The notes under the pieces were generated by a model. The model had not been told where the DNA came from. It saw only the letters and a program-made list of their open reading frames with translations, and ran no database searches. This document shows, in pieces, positions 30,030 through 39,016 of a DNA stretch of 64,000 nt. Within the stretch, counting starts at the first letter, position 1. Each line of letters starts with the position of its first letter. The translations under genes were made by a program, and so were the position numbers. Source of the DNA: Trichococcus patagoniensis (GTDB lineage: Bacteria > Bacillota > Bacilli > Lactobacillales > Aerococcaceae). The DNA lies in the NCBI RefSeq assembly GCF_003051085.1, contig NZ_QAOM01000008.1, positions 1 to 64,000 on the forward strand. Direction: 5' to 3'.

Positions 30030-30067
30030 AAACGGAAACTGTGTAATAATACAGTTTCCGTTTTTTT
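30030..30067 (+). terminator. Terminator after parC
   Basis: A perfect 13-bp stem, AAACGGAAACTGT / ACAGTTTCCGTTT, with an 8-nt loop and a T run. Confidence 0.95.
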
Positions 30068-30135
30068 ATGAAACAGATTTTCTGACAAAATAAAGGTTTC
30101 ACTAACTAATTGAAAGTATATTCCGTTTTTCAGAA

Positions 30136-30167
30136 TTTATAAACGTTGATATAGCAACGTTTATAAA
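30136..30167. promoter_or_regulatory. 32-bp palindrome upstream of pflB
   Basis: TTTATAAACGTTG and CAACGTTTATAAA are perfect 13-bp arms around a 6-bp centre. It lies about 50 bp upstream of the pflB -35 and has no T tail, so an operator is more likely than a terminator. Each arm contains ATAAACGTT, similar to the core of a CcpA cre site, but the full palindrome is not a standard cre. Confidence 0.5.
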
Positions 30168-30215
30168 TAATTAACGAAAAAGTCACAAAAAGTTCAAAAA
30201 AAAGATTGATAGTTG

Positions 30216-30243
30216 TTGCACTTTCTTCTGTACGTGTTATAAT
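30216..30243 (+). promoter_or_regulatory. pflB promoter
   Basis: TTGCAC (30216-30221), a 16-bp spacer and a consensus TATAAT (30238-30243) with a TG extension. It predicts a start near 30250 and a leader of about 55 nt. Strong expression fits an abundant fermentation enzyme. Confidence 0.75.
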
Positions 30244-30257
30244 ATTCATGTAGAAAC

Positions 30258-30275
30258 CTGTTACACATATCACAA
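30258..30275. promoter_or_regulatory. Candidate Rex operator at pflB
   Basis: CTGTTA-N6-TCACAA; read on the other strand it is TTGTGA-N6-TAACAG, close to the Firmicute Rex consensus TTGTGA/TTGTTA-N6-TAACAA/TCACAA. It lies just downstream of the pflB transcription start, a repressing position. Rex senses the NADH/NAD+ ratio and is known to control fermentation genes; no rex gene is in the window. Confidence 0.45.
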
Positions 30276-30305
30276 TGTGAAAGCACTTTATAGGAGGAAT
30301 ATATA

Positions 30306-32534
30306 ATGGAACAATGGCAAGGGTTTAAAGGAAAAACTTGGAAAGACGAAGTCGACGTAAGAGACTTCATCATCAACAACTTCTCTGAATACACAGGCGA
30401 CGAAAGCTTCTTGGCTGGTCCTACTGAAACGACTACTCAATTATGGGATCAAGTTATGGATCTTACTAAGCAAGAAAGAGAAGCTGGCGGCGTATTGGAC
30501 ATGGATACAAAAGTTGTATCTTCCATTACATCTCATTCAGCAGGCTACCTGAACAAAGAAAAAGAGCAAATCGTCGGTTTCCAAACTGAAAAACCACTTA
30601 AACGCAGCTTGATGCCTTTCGGCGGTATCCGCATGAGCGAACAGGCTTGTGAAGAAGCTGGCTACAAAGTAGATCCAGAAGTTTCAATGATTTTCCGCCA
30701 ATACAGAAAAACACATAACCAAGGCGTATTTGACGCTTACACTCCAGAAATGCGTGCAGCAAGAACAACCGGCGTCATCACTGGCCTACCGGATGCATAC
30801 GGCCGCGGACGCATCATCGGCGACTACCGTCGTGTAGCTTTATACGGTGTGGACTTCCTGATGCAAGACAAATTGAATGAATTCGCTAAAATCGGCGACG
30901 GCACGATGACTGAAGAAATCATCCGTTTGAGAGAAGAATTCAGCGAACAATACCGCGCTTTGAAAGAATTGAAAGAATTAGGAAACATCTATGGTTTCGA
31001 TATTTCCAAACCAGCTACAAACGCTCAAGAAGCTTTCCAATGGTTATACTTCGGGTACTTGGCTGCTGTTAAACAACAAAATGGTGCAGCAATGTCATTA
31101 GGCCGTACTTCAACTTTCTTGGATATCTATATCCAACGCGATCTTGAAAACGGAACATTGACTGAAGAAACAGCACAAGAAATCGTTGACCACTTCGTAA
31201 TGAAATTGCGTATGATCAAATTTGCACGTACACCAGAATACCAAGAATTGTACTCAGGAGATCCACAATGGGTTACTGAATCAATCGCGGGTATGGCACA
31301 CGACGGCCGCTCAATGGTTACAAAATCAAGCTTCCGTTTCTTGAATACATTGACTAACTTAGGGGCAGCTCCAGAGCCTAACTTGACAGTTCTTTGGTCA
31401 ACTAAATTGCCTGAAGGATTCAAAAAATACTGTGCTAAAATGTCCATCGAAACAAGCGCTATCCAATACGAAAATGATGATATCATGACCCTTGAATGGG
31501 GCGATGACTACGGAATCGCTTGCTGCGTATCCGCGATGAGAATCGGGAAACAAATGCAATTCTTCGGAGCACGTGCTAACTTGGCCAAAACATTGCTTTA
31601 CGCAATCAACGGCGGCGTTGACGAAAAGAAGAAAAAACAAGTTGGACCTAAATTGCAACCGATCACTTCAGAATACCTTGATTACGCTGAAGTTACTGAA
31701 AAATTCGATGTAATGATGGACTGGATCGTAGCTTTGTATGTGAATACATTGAACGTTATCCACTACATGCATGACAAATATTCATACGAATCATTGGAAA
31801 TGGCTTTGCATGATACACACGTTGTCCGTACATTGGCAACTGGTGTGGCTGGTTTCTCGGTTACAATCGATTCACTTTCTGCTATCAAATATGCAAAAGT
31901 TAAACCGATCCGTGACGAAAACGGCATTGCTGTTGACTTCGAAATCGAAGGCGACTTCCCTAAATATGGTAACAATGATGATCGTGCTGACCAAATCGGT
32001 ATCGACTTGTTGAAACAATACATGGGCAAAGTCAAGAAACACCAAACATACCGCAACTCTATCCCTACAACTTCTATCCTTACAATCACTTCAAACGTGG
32101 TTTACGGTAAGAAAACTGGTAGCACGCCAGACGGACGTAAAGCCGGCGAACCATTCGCACCGGGTGCTAACCCAATGCACGGAAGAGATACGCACGGCGC
32201 TTTGGCAAGTTTGTCTTCAGTAGCTAAGATCCCTTACAAATATTCATTGGATGGTATCTCAAATACATTCTCAATCATCCCTAAAGCTTTGGGACGTGAA
32301 GAAGAAGTCCAAAAAGAAAACTTGACTGCCATGATGGATGGCTACATCGCTAAAGGCGGCCACCACTTGAACGTCAACGTATTCAACCGTGAAACATTGC
32401 TTGACGCTATGGATCACCCAGAAAACTACCCACAATTGACGATCCGCGTTTCCGGATACGCTGTTAACTTCATCAAGTTGACTCGCGAACAACAAATGGA
32501 CGTCATCAACCGTACAATGCACGAAATGATGTAA
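30306..32534 (+). CDS. pflB: Formate C-acetyltransferase (pyruvate formate-lyase)
   Basis: A glycyl radical enzyme that splits pyruvate with CoA into acetyl-CoA and formate under anaerobic conditions. The 742-residue product has the adjacent catalytic cysteines Cys406-Cys407 (GIACCVSAM) and the radical glycine Gly717 in [12 protein letters not shown] near the C terminus. AGGAGG precedes the ATG. Codon choice is less GC-rich at third positions than in neighbouring genes (for example GAAGCT, GGTGTA), as expected for a highly expressed gene. The activating enzyme is encoded next. Formate produced here can feed the Fhs encoded in this window. Confidence 0.98.
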   Translation: MEQWQGFKGKTWKDEVDVRDFIINNFSEYTGDESFLAGPTETTTQLWDQVMDLTKQEREAGGVLDMDTKVVSSITSHSAGYLNKEKEQIVGFQTEKPLKRSLMPFGGIRMSEQACEEAGYKVDPEVSMIFRQYRKTHNQGVFDAYTPEMRAARTTGVITGLPDAYGRGRIIGDYRRVALYGVDFLMQDKLNEFAKIGDGTMTEEIIRLREEFSEQYRALKELKELGNIYGFDISKPATNAQEAFQWLYFGYLAAVKQQNGAAMSLGRTSTFLDIYIQRDLENGTLTEETAQEIVDHFVMKLRMIKFARTPEYQELYSGDPQWVTESIAGMAHDGRSMVTKSSFRFLNTLTNLGAAPEPNLTVLWSTKLPEGFKKYCAKMSIETSAIQYENDDIMTLEWGDDYGIACCVSAMRIGKQMQFFGARANLAKTLLYAINGGVDEKKKKQVGPKLQPITSEYLDYAEVTEKFDVMMDWIVALYVNTLNVIHYMHDKYSYESLEMALHDTHVVRTLATGVAGFSVTIDSLSAIKYAKVKPIRDENGIAVDFEIEGDFPKYGNNDDRADQIGIDLLKQYMGKVKKHQTYRNSIPTTSILTITSNVVYGKKTGSTPDGRKAGEPFAPGANPMHGRDTHGALASLSSVAKIPYKYSLDGISNTFSIIPKALGREEEVQKENLTAMMDGYIAKGGHHLNVNVFNRETLLDAMDHPENYPQLTIRVSGYAVNFIKLTREQQMDVINRTMHEMM

Positions 32535-32568
32535 TTTGCTTCAACCTGCATAGTAATCGTATAAATTT

Positions 32569-32635
32569 AAACGGATGGATCATTTGATTCATCCGTTTTC
32601 TATCAAAGGGAGCGAAAATTCGCTCTTTTTGATAG
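32569..32635 (+). terminator. Tandem terminator hairpins after pflB
   Basis: The first hairpin is AAACGGATG / CATCCGTTT with a short T run; the second follows directly, CTATCAAA...GAGCG / CGCTC...TTTGATAG. Together they should stop most transcription, though partial read-through into pflA is possible. Confidence 0.75.
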
Positions 32636-32697
32636 GAAATATTCCTTACGCGATATACAATGAAGATAAGAAATAAACGACAGAGGAGTTTTTTGAA

Positions 32698-33459
32698 ATG
32701 ACTGAACCCTTAAAAGGATTTGTGCATTCAACAGAGAGTTTCGGTTCCGTTGATGGGCCCGGAATCCGTTTTATTATATTTATGCAAGGCTGCCGCATGC
32801 GTTGCCAATTCTGCCATAACCCGGACACTTGGAACATCGGCGGCGGCAATGAGATGACAAGCGATGAATTGCTGAACATGGCCCTGCAATACAAGCCCTT
32901 CTGGGGACAAAAAGGCGGCATCACCGTCAGCGGCGGCGAACCGCTGCTGCAGATCGACTTCCTGATCGAATTGTTCACGAAAGCCAAAGCACAGGGTGTG
33001 CATACGACCTTGGACACCTGCGGCTTGCCGTTCACCTATGATGAACCTTTCTTCAGCCAATTCAACAAACTGTTGGCGGTGACTGACTTGATCCTGTTGG
33101 ACATCAAACACATCGACAGCCCGAAGCACAAAGAATTGACAATGTGGCCGAACGAAAGCATCATCGAATTGGCGAAATATTTGTCGGAAATCAATCAGCC
33201 GGTTTGGATCCGCCATGTGCTGATACCGGAACGTACCGACTACGATGAATTCCTGGTCCGTTTGGACGCGTTCCTTAAGACGCTGAAGAACATCGTCAAA
33301 GTTGAAATCCTTCCATACCATAAAATGGGCGTCTACAAGTGGGAAACATTGGGCATCCCGTATCAGTTGGAGGGAATCGATCCACCTACCGCCGAGCGCG
33401 TCGAAAATGCCAGGAAACTTCTGCATACGGAAGACTATAAAGGTTATTTGGATCTATAA
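32698..33459 (+). CDS. pflA: Pyruvate formate-lyase activating enzyme
   Basis: A radical SAM enzyme that installs the glycyl radical on PflB. The 253-residue protein has the [4Fe-4S] motif Cys32-x3-Cys36-x2-Cys39 (GCRMRCQFCHNP), the SGGEPLLQ motif and the family start STESFGSVDGPGIRF. GAGGAG precedes the ATG. It lies 163 nt after pflB, beyond two hairpins, so it is either expressed at a lower level by read-through or has its own promoter. It ends at a strong terminator. Confidence 0.97.
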   Translation: MTEPLKGFVHSTESFGSVDGPGIRFIIFMQGCRMRCQFCHNPDTWNIGGGNEMTSDELLNMALQYKPFWGQKGGITVSGGEPLLQIDFLIELFTKAKAQGVHTTLDTCGLPFTYDEPFFSQFNKLLAVTDLILLDIKHIDSPKHKELTMWPNESIIELAKYLSEINQPVWIRHVLIPERTDYDEFLVRLDAFLKTLKNIVKVEILPYHKMGVYKWETLGIPYQLEGIDPPTAERVENARKLLHTEDYKGYLDL

Positions 33460-33475
33460 AATAATACTATTTTTC

Positions 33476-33519
33476 AAGGAAGAAAAGAGAATTGCAGTTG
33501 CTCTTTTCTTCCTTTTTTA
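33476..33519 (+). terminator. Terminator after pflA
   Basis: A perfect 14-bp stem, AAGGAAGAAAAGAG / CTCTTTTCTTCCTT, with an 11-nt loop and a T run. Confidence 0.93.
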
Positions 33520-33558
33520 TTATGATAAATTAAGACAATGGAAGAGAGAGTGAATTGA

Positions 33559-34488
33559 ATGAACAAACTGTTAGTTTTTGGGCACCAAAATCCGGATACG
33601 GATGCGATCACATCTGCTATCGCGTATGCCTACTATCTGAATCAAAACGGAATCGAAGCCGAAGCAGTGGCGCTTGGCTTGCCGAGTGAAGAAACAGCCT
33701 ATGCACTGGATCAATTCAAAACAGACGCTCCACGCGTCATCGAGACGGCAGCCAACGAAACGGATATGGTTGCTTTGGTCGACCATAATGAAGCCCAGCA
33801 AAGCGTAAGCGACATCAAAGAGGTCGAAGTTTATGCCGTAGTGGATCACCACCGCATCGCGAACTTCGAAACGGCCAACCCGTTGTATTACCGTGCAGAG
33901 CCAGTCGGTTGCACAAATACGATCCTTTACAAAATGTACAAGGAAAAGAATATCGCGATTCCTGCCGACATCGCCGGTCTGATGCTTTCAGCCATCATTT
34001 CCGACACGTTATTGTTCAAATCGCCGACTTGCACGCCGGAAGATGAAGAAGCGGCAGCAGCTTTGACTGAAATCGCCGGGGTTTCTTTGAATGAATACGG
34101 CCTTGCGATGCTTAAGGCAGGAACGAATCTGGACGATAAGTCGATTGCGGAATTGTTGACTTTGGACGCGAAATCCTTCCCGATGGGCGACAAAAATGTC
34201 CGCATCGCACAAGTGAACACCGTCGACGTTCAAGATGTTCTGAATAGACAAATTGAGCTTATTGCCGCTATGGAAGCTGAAAACGGTGCGCAAGGGTATG
34301 ATGTCTTCTTGTTGGTGATCACAAACATCATCGACAGTGATTCGGCTTTGTTGGCTGTCGGTTCGCATTTGGACACAGTCGCATCTGCATTCGGCGTCTC
34401 GTTGAACGAGAATGTTGCCTTGCTTCCTGGCGTTGTTTCACGCAAAAAACAAGTAGTGCCGCCATTGACGGAAGCATTTTCAAAATAA
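33559..34488 (+). CDS. ppaC: Manganese-dependent inorganic pyrophosphatase
   Basis: Hydrolyses pyrophosphate to phosphate, pulling biosynthetic reactions forward. The 309-residue protein belongs to the DHH family II type: [21 protein letters not shown] and [10 protein letters not shown] carry the metal ligands, and the C-terminal [10 protein letters not shown] is the substrate-binding segment. It is a single gene between two terminators. Confidence 0.96.
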   Translation: MNKLLVFGHQNPDTDAITSAIAYAYYLNQNGIEAEAVALGLPSEETAYALDQFKTDAPRVIETAANETDMVALVDHNEAQQSVSDIKEVEVYAVVDHHRIANFETANPLYYRAEPVGCTNTILYKMYKEKNIAIPADIAGLMLSAIISDTLLFKSPTCTPEDEEAAAALTEIAGVSLNEYGLAMLKAGTNLDDKSIAELLTLDAKSFPMGDKNVRIAQVNTVDVQDVLNRQIELIAAMEAENGAQGYDVFLLVITNIIDSDSALLAVGSHLDTVASAFGVSLNENVALLPGVVSRKKQVVPPLTEAFSK

Positions 34489-34504
34489 TCATTGTATAAT
34501 AAGG

Positions 34505-34550
34505 GCGGAGCTGCAACTCAGTAAATCTGATATGCAACTTCGCTTTTTTT
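34505..34550 (+). terminator. Terminator after ppaC
   Basis: GCGGAGCTGCA pairs with TGCAACTTCGC (one mismatch, one G-U) around a 17-nt loop, followed by seven T. Confidence 0.75.
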
Positions 34551-34586
34551 CACACCGAAAGCAAAGTAAAGAGGGGAGTTGGGGAC

Positions 34587-35411
34587 GTGAAAATTGGGGT
34601 ATTGTCAGATCTGCATATCGACTCGAACGCGAAAAGGCTGGCTCCAGGTCAAACGTATGACCATCTCTTGGCGGAGCTGCTCTATAATCAAGAAATCGAT
34701 TTGCTTTTGTTGGCGGGGGATGTCTCTTCCGATTACCACGATACCTTTACTTTCCTGGATCGCATGCGGGATCACAACGTTTCGAAAATCAAATTCGTAC
34801 CCGGAAATCATGATTTTTGGTCCATCCGCAACCATGAAGAGGATACGGATCGCATCTATCGGTTGTTCAAGGAGCGGGATGAAAATCCTGTCGGAAATCC
34901 GTTTCTGATCGGGGATAAATGGGCAGTGGTGGGGAATCCGGGCTGGTATGATTATGGGTTCGCCAGTGACCGCTATACAATAGAAGAGTTTTCCAGGAAA
35001 AAACTGAAAGTCGGCGGTTGGAATGACCGCCTGTATGTGCATTGGCAGTACGATGATCGCTCGGTTGCAGCTGCCATGCAGGAGGAACTGGAAAGTGACC
35101 TGAGAGCCGTCAGCGACCGGAAAATAATCATGATGACACATGTTGTGACGCATCCGCAATTCGTCATCCCGCTCCCGCATAAGGTATACGATTACTACAA
35201 TGCTTTCCTCGGCAGCAAAAGCTATATGCAAGTGTATGACCGCTACCCGATAAAGCACAGCATCATGGGCCATGTCCACTTCCGGAAAATACTGCAGGAG
35301 AATGATACAACTTTCTATTGTGCTTGCCTCGGCAGTGCACGGCATTGGTATACGGAGGACCCTTACATCGAAATGGCCTATACTATGGAAGAAATCATGG
35401 TTGACGTGTAA
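34587..35411 (+). CDS. Calcineurin-like metallophosphoesterase
   Basis: A 274-residue cytoplasmic protein with the dinuclear metal motifs in order: SDLHID, AGDVSSDYHD, PGNHDFW, MTHVVTH and GHVHFRK. No signal peptide or other domain is visible. The start is GTG, with GAGGGGAG upstream, giving MKIGVLSDLHID. The substrate cannot be told from sequence; the family includes nucleases, nucleotide phosphatases and phosphodiesterases. It stands alone between terminators. Confidence 0.85.
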   Translation: MKIGVLSDLHIDSNAKRLAPGQTYDHLLAELLYNQEIDLLLLAGDVSSDYHDTFTFLDRMRDHNVSKIKFVPGNHDFWSIRNHEEDTDRIYRLFKERDENPVGNPFLIGDKWAVVGNPGWYDYGFASDRYTIEEFSRKKLKVGGWNDRLYVHWQYDDRSVAAAMQEELESDLRAVSDRKIIMMTHVVTHPQFVIPLPHKVYDYYNAFLGSKSYMQVYDRYPIKHSIMGHVHFRKILQENDTTFYCACLGSARHWYTEDPYIEMAYTMEEIMVDV

Positions 35412-35443
35412 TTGGCAGCTTTCCTTCCAGTGGTTTAGTGACC

Positions 35444-35486
35444 GGAAAGGGCATAACCTTTGTGAGAGGGTTATCGCTTTCCTTTT
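35444..35486 (+). terminator. Terminator after the phosphoesterase gene
   Basis: GGAAAG...ATAACC pairs with GGTTAT...CTTTCC through two helices separated by a small internal loop, followed by TTTT. Confidence 0.75.
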
Positions 35487-35559
35487 GGCAAAAATAAGTT
35501 ATGCTTATCTTGTAGGCACGCATGTTCAGAATAATACAACAGGTTAGAGGTGGATTTCT

Positions 35560-36513
35560 ATGAGAGCGTTCGACTTGTCGGATAAAGGGGTTTATACTCA
35601 GACGAAGAATTGGAAAGCGGCTGATTGGATTCATGTCGAGAATCCTAGCGCCGATGATGTTGAGGATTTAATTACTATTTTCGGCATTCCAAAGGATTAC
35701 ATCATGGACTCGTTGGATGAATATGAGATCCCGCGACAAGAGAAAGTCAAAAGTGGTGCAGGGGACAATGTCAATCTTCTGATCGTTCTCTTCCCTCAAC
35801 TGCGCTCGGTGGAGGAAAAATATACGGAATACCATACGTATCCCCTGTCGATCATAACGATCAATGGGACCCTGATCACCGTCTGCAAAGAAACGCCTTC
35901 CTTTTTGACTCGCATCATGAAGAACGAATCCTTCAAAAATGAACCAGCGACATCACAACATCACATCATTTTGTATATATTATGGGAATTGACGAAGAGT
36001 TTTGTTCATCATTTGAGAGCAATCGATGGCATCATTGAGGACCTGCAGATGCAGATCACCAGTGCCACCCGCAATGAATATTTTTACAAGCTGATTGCCC
36101 TCCACAAGAGCTTGGTTTATTTTGAGACATCCATCAACAAAAATCATCCGCTCATAACGGAGTCCATCCATGAGTCGGTGCTAGACGACGATATGCAAAG
36201 CCAAGAATTGCTGCATGATATCATCGATATTTCAAATCAAGCAGAAGTGATGGTCACCGAATCAAGCAAGATGATCGATCAGCTGAGCGAAGTGTTTTCG
36301 AGCGTCATCGCGAACAATCTGAACAATATCATGAAAGTTTTGACTTCGATCACCATCGTCCTGACGATCCCGACCATCATGGCGGGGTTCTGGGGCATGA
36401 ACGTCGATCTGCCCTTTGAGAATCATCCTTGGGCGTTCGGCATCACCAGTCTGATCACTGTCGTCATCTGCTTCTTTACAGTCTATTGGTTGAAGAAGAA
36501 AGATTACTTCTGA
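35560..36513 (+). CDS. corA: CorA family divalent metal transporter
   Basis: A 317-residue protein with a large cytoplasmic N-terminal domain and two C-terminal membrane helices. The first helix ends in the pore signature GFWGMNVDLP, which contains the GMN motif diagnostic of CorA-type magnesium/cobalt channels. AGAGGTGG precedes the ATG. Sequence does not show whether Mg2+ or another divalent ion is the main substrate. It is followed by a good terminator. Confidence 0.92.
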   Translation: MRAFDLSDKGVYTQTKNWKAADWIHVENPSADDVEDLITIFGIPKDYIMDSLDEYEIPRQEKVKSGAGDNVNLLIVLFPQLRSVEEKYTEYHTYPLSIITINGTLITVCKETPSFLTRIMKNESFKNEPATSQHHIILYILWELTKSFVHHLRAIDGIIEDLQMQITSATRNEYFYKLIALHKSLVYFETSINKNHPLITESIHESVLDDDMQSQELLHDIIDISNQAEVMVTESSKMIDQLSEVFSSVIANNLNNIMKVLTSITIVLTIPTIMAGFWGMNVDLPFENHPWAFGITSLITVVICFFTVYWLKKKDYF

Positions 36514-36549
36514 CATGCTGTGTGAATAGAGGCAGGTGACATCACAATG

Positions 36550-36588
36550 AAGCGTAATCGGCAATTATTTCTGCCGGTTACGCTTTTT
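36550..36588 (+). terminator. Terminator after corA
   Basis: AAGCGTAATCGGCA / TGCCGGTTACGCTT form a 14-bp stem with one G-U pair, an 8-nt loop and a T tail. Confidence 0.92.
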
Positions 36589-36653
36589 GGCATGCCTTTT
36601 GAGTACAGGAACTCGTCCATGGTTGGTATACTATAGGAGGGAGGTGAAGCGAG

Positions 36654-38657
36654 ATGGTGGAGGATTTCCAGAGTTGGTTGGAGAGCTACGATTTGGAAAA
36701 ACTATTCAGCGACAAAAGGGATAAGGAAACAATCGACAAGGAAATGTTTCTGTTCGTCAGATCGAATGATTTTGACAACTACTTTTCTTTTGATGGGGAA
36801 CTGGGAGCGCTATACGAAAATGAAGGCACGCTATTGAGGGTTTGGACCCCAACAGCAAAATCCGTGGAAGTTTGGACGTACACAGATGAGTCCATCAAAA
36901 AGCCTTCCCAAAAAATAGCGATGGTGCAGAAACCCAAGGGGATTTTTGAAGCTTACCTGCCCGGTGATCAGCACGGTACCATTTATGTCTATAACATTCT
37001 GTTCCTGAATAACCGCGAAACGATCACAGTTGATCCTTATGCCCGAGCAACGACAGTGAACGGCACGAAATCAGTCATTACGGACTTGCTCAGGACAAAT
37101 CCTGATGGGTGGGGGGAGCGGCTGCCTGCCTTCGGTCTAGCGGAAGAGGCAATCATCTATGAGCTGCACATCCGGGATTTTTCCATATCCGAAACGAGCG
37201 GTATAAGCAAAAAAGGGAAATTCCTTGGTCTGACCGAAAAAAATACAACAAATCCCAGTGGCATAAGCACCGGTTTGGATTACCTGATCGATTTGGGCAT
37301 CACCCATGTCCAGATTTTGCCGATGTTCGATTATGCCACAGTCGATGAGGCGAATCTGACGGAACCGCAATACAATTGGGGCTATGATCCATTGAACTAC
37401 AATGTGCCGGAAGGTTCCTATTCAACCGACCCCTTTGACCCATTCAACAGGATCATCGAATTGAAGGAAATGATCCGGACGCTGCATGAAAACGGCTTGA
37501 GGGTGATTATGGATGTCGTCTATAATCACGTGTACGATCCAAAAGACCAGGCTTTGGAAAGGACGGTCCCGGGCTATTTTTACCGCTACAACGCGGATGG
37601 GTCGCTGGCGAACGGCACGGGCGTTGGAAATGACACGGCCTCGGAAAGGCATATGATGCGCAAATACATCCTCGACAGCGTCAAGTATTGGGCAAAAGAA
37701 TACCATCTCGATGGTTTCCGCTTCGATCTGATGGGCATCCATGACTCACTCACGATGAACGCGATCCGGGAAACGCTGGATAAGGTGGATCCCTCAATCG
37801 TCATCATCGGAGAAGGCTGGGAAATGAGTACACCCCTTCCCGAGGAATTGAAAGCTTCCCAGAGAAATGCCCAAGCGATGCCGAGGATTGCCCACTTCAA
37901 CGATTCGATCCGGGTAGCGCTGAAAGGCAGTGATTTTGGTGATGAAAAGGACAGAGGTTTCATCAGCGGAAAAAATTATCAGGAAGATTTGCTGATCCGG
38001 AACATAAAGGGCGGCATGCATCTTTCCAGCCACAGCAGTTATGTCGATCCGGAACAAGTCATCCAGTATGTGGAAGCGCACGATAATTTGACGCTCTATG
38101 ATAAATTGTTGCGTTCGAATCCGAATGACAGCGAAGAGGTGCGCATAAAAAGGCATACGCTGGCAACCAGCATTGTGTTGCTGGCTCAAGGTATTCCCTT
38201 TATCCATGGCGGACAGGAATTTTTGCGCACAAAGGAAGGGGTAGCCAACAGCTACAAGTCCTCTGACGAAATCAATCAGTTTGAATGGGAACGGATGACG
38301 ACGTTCCAAAAATCAGTGGACTACGTGAAGGGTCTGATCGCGCTGCGCAAAAGTGAATATCTGTTCAGAATGCATACCGTCGAAGAAATTGATGCGCATT
38401 TCACAACGCTCAGCGAGAATTTCAACATCGTTGCCTTTGCCTTGCAGAACGAAGAAAAAAAGTACATCGTTGTTTTCAATGCGAACCGAAGCGATACAAT
38501 CTTCCGGATGGAGAAGGGAAAGTATGCCATCCTTGTCGAAGACAACCAAGTCTTCCTGGATCGAAAAGCCGAGGCTGCCGCGATGGAAAAAATCTTGGTC
38601 AAAGCCCATACAACGACCGTGTTATACGCAGAAAACCAGAATAATAGCGTTTATTAA
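36654..38657 (+). CDS. pulA: Type I pullulanase
   Basis: A debranching enzyme that hydrolyses alpha-1,6 bonds of pullulan, limit dextrin or glycogen. The 667-residue protein has no signal peptide, so it acts inside the cell. An N-terminal beta-sandwich (CBM48-like, about 55-150) precedes the GH13 barrel. The pullulanase signature YNWGYDPLNYNVPEGSYS is present; the nucleophile is Asp358 (GFRFDLMG) and the acid/base Glu387 (IIGEGW), 29 residues apart as in known pullulanases. GGAGGGAGG precedes the ATG. It is a single gene; no glycogen operon is adjacent. Confidence 0.95.
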   Translation: MVEDFQSWLESYDLEKLFSDKRDKETIDKEMFLFVRSNDFDNYFSFDGELGALYENEGTLLRVWTPTAKSVEVWTYTDESIKKPSQKIAMVQKPKGIFEAYLPGDQHGTIYVYNILFLNNRETITVDPYARATTVNGTKSVITDLLRTNPDGWGERLPAFGLAEEAIIYELHIRDFSISETSGISKKGKFLGLTEKNTTNPSGISTGLDYLIDLGITHVQILPMFDYATVDEANLTEPQYNWGYDPLNYNVPEGSYSTDPFDPFNRIIELKEMIRTLHENGLRVIMDVVYNHVYDPKDQALERTVPGYFYRYNADGSLANGTGVGNDTASERHMMRKYILDSVKYWAKEYHLDGFRFDLMGIHDSLTMNAIRETLDKVDPSIVIIGEGWEMSTPLPEELKASQRNAQAMPRIAHFNDSIRVALKGSDFGDEKDRGFISGKNYQEDLLIRNIKGGMHLSSHSSYVDPEQVIQYVEAHDNLTLYDKLLRSNPNDSEEVRIKRHTLATSIVLLAQGIPFIHGGQEFLRTKEGVANSYKSSDEINQFEWERMTTFQKSVDYVKGLIALRKSEYLFRMHTVEEIDAHFTTLSENFNIVAFALQNEEKKYIVVFNANRSDTIFRMEKGKYAILVEDNQVFLDRKAEAAAMEKILVKAHTTTVLYAENQNNSVY

Positions 38658-38659
38658 AT

Positions 38660-38937
38660 AGATTTTTGGATATTTTTTTGTGAAAACGATTGAATATCTC
38701 TTTATCATGCAAATATCTCAACATTCATATATTAAATCAATGTTTCTTAATAAACAAATGTTCATAAGCTGTTTTTGCCGTTTTAACACCTTTTGGCTTC
38801 GCTTTCATTATTTTTAGAATGTTCTGACATGCCGTGTTAGATTCTCAATATATATCTAATATCGCTATATAAACTCAAAAAAAGTGAAAATATGAATATA
38901 TTAATCTAATTCTAATCAATTTATTAAATTCCCAAAC
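38660..38937. other. AT-rich intergenic stretch before oppA1
   Basis: Nearly 280 bp of AT-rich DNA without a supportable gene and without a clear terminator for pulA. One stretch at 38809-38823 (TATTTTTAGAATGTT) matches the CodY consensus AATTTTCWGAAAATT at 11 of 15 positions, which is suggestive but weak in such AT-rich sequence. I see nothing else in it. Confidence 0.5.
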
Positions 38938-38966
38938 TTGATTTTAATATCAGTCAGAACTATAAT
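38938..38966 (+). promoter_or_regulatory. oppA1 promoter
   Basis: TTGATT (38938-38943), 17 bp, and a consensus TATAAT (38961-38966), predicting a start near 38973 and a leader of about 44 nt with GAGGGAATGGGGG upstream of the oppA1 ATG. Confidence 0.75.
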
Positions 38967-39016
38967 TAACCTTACTATAGAAATTATAGAAACAGAGGGA
39001 ATGGGGGAAAAGAAAT

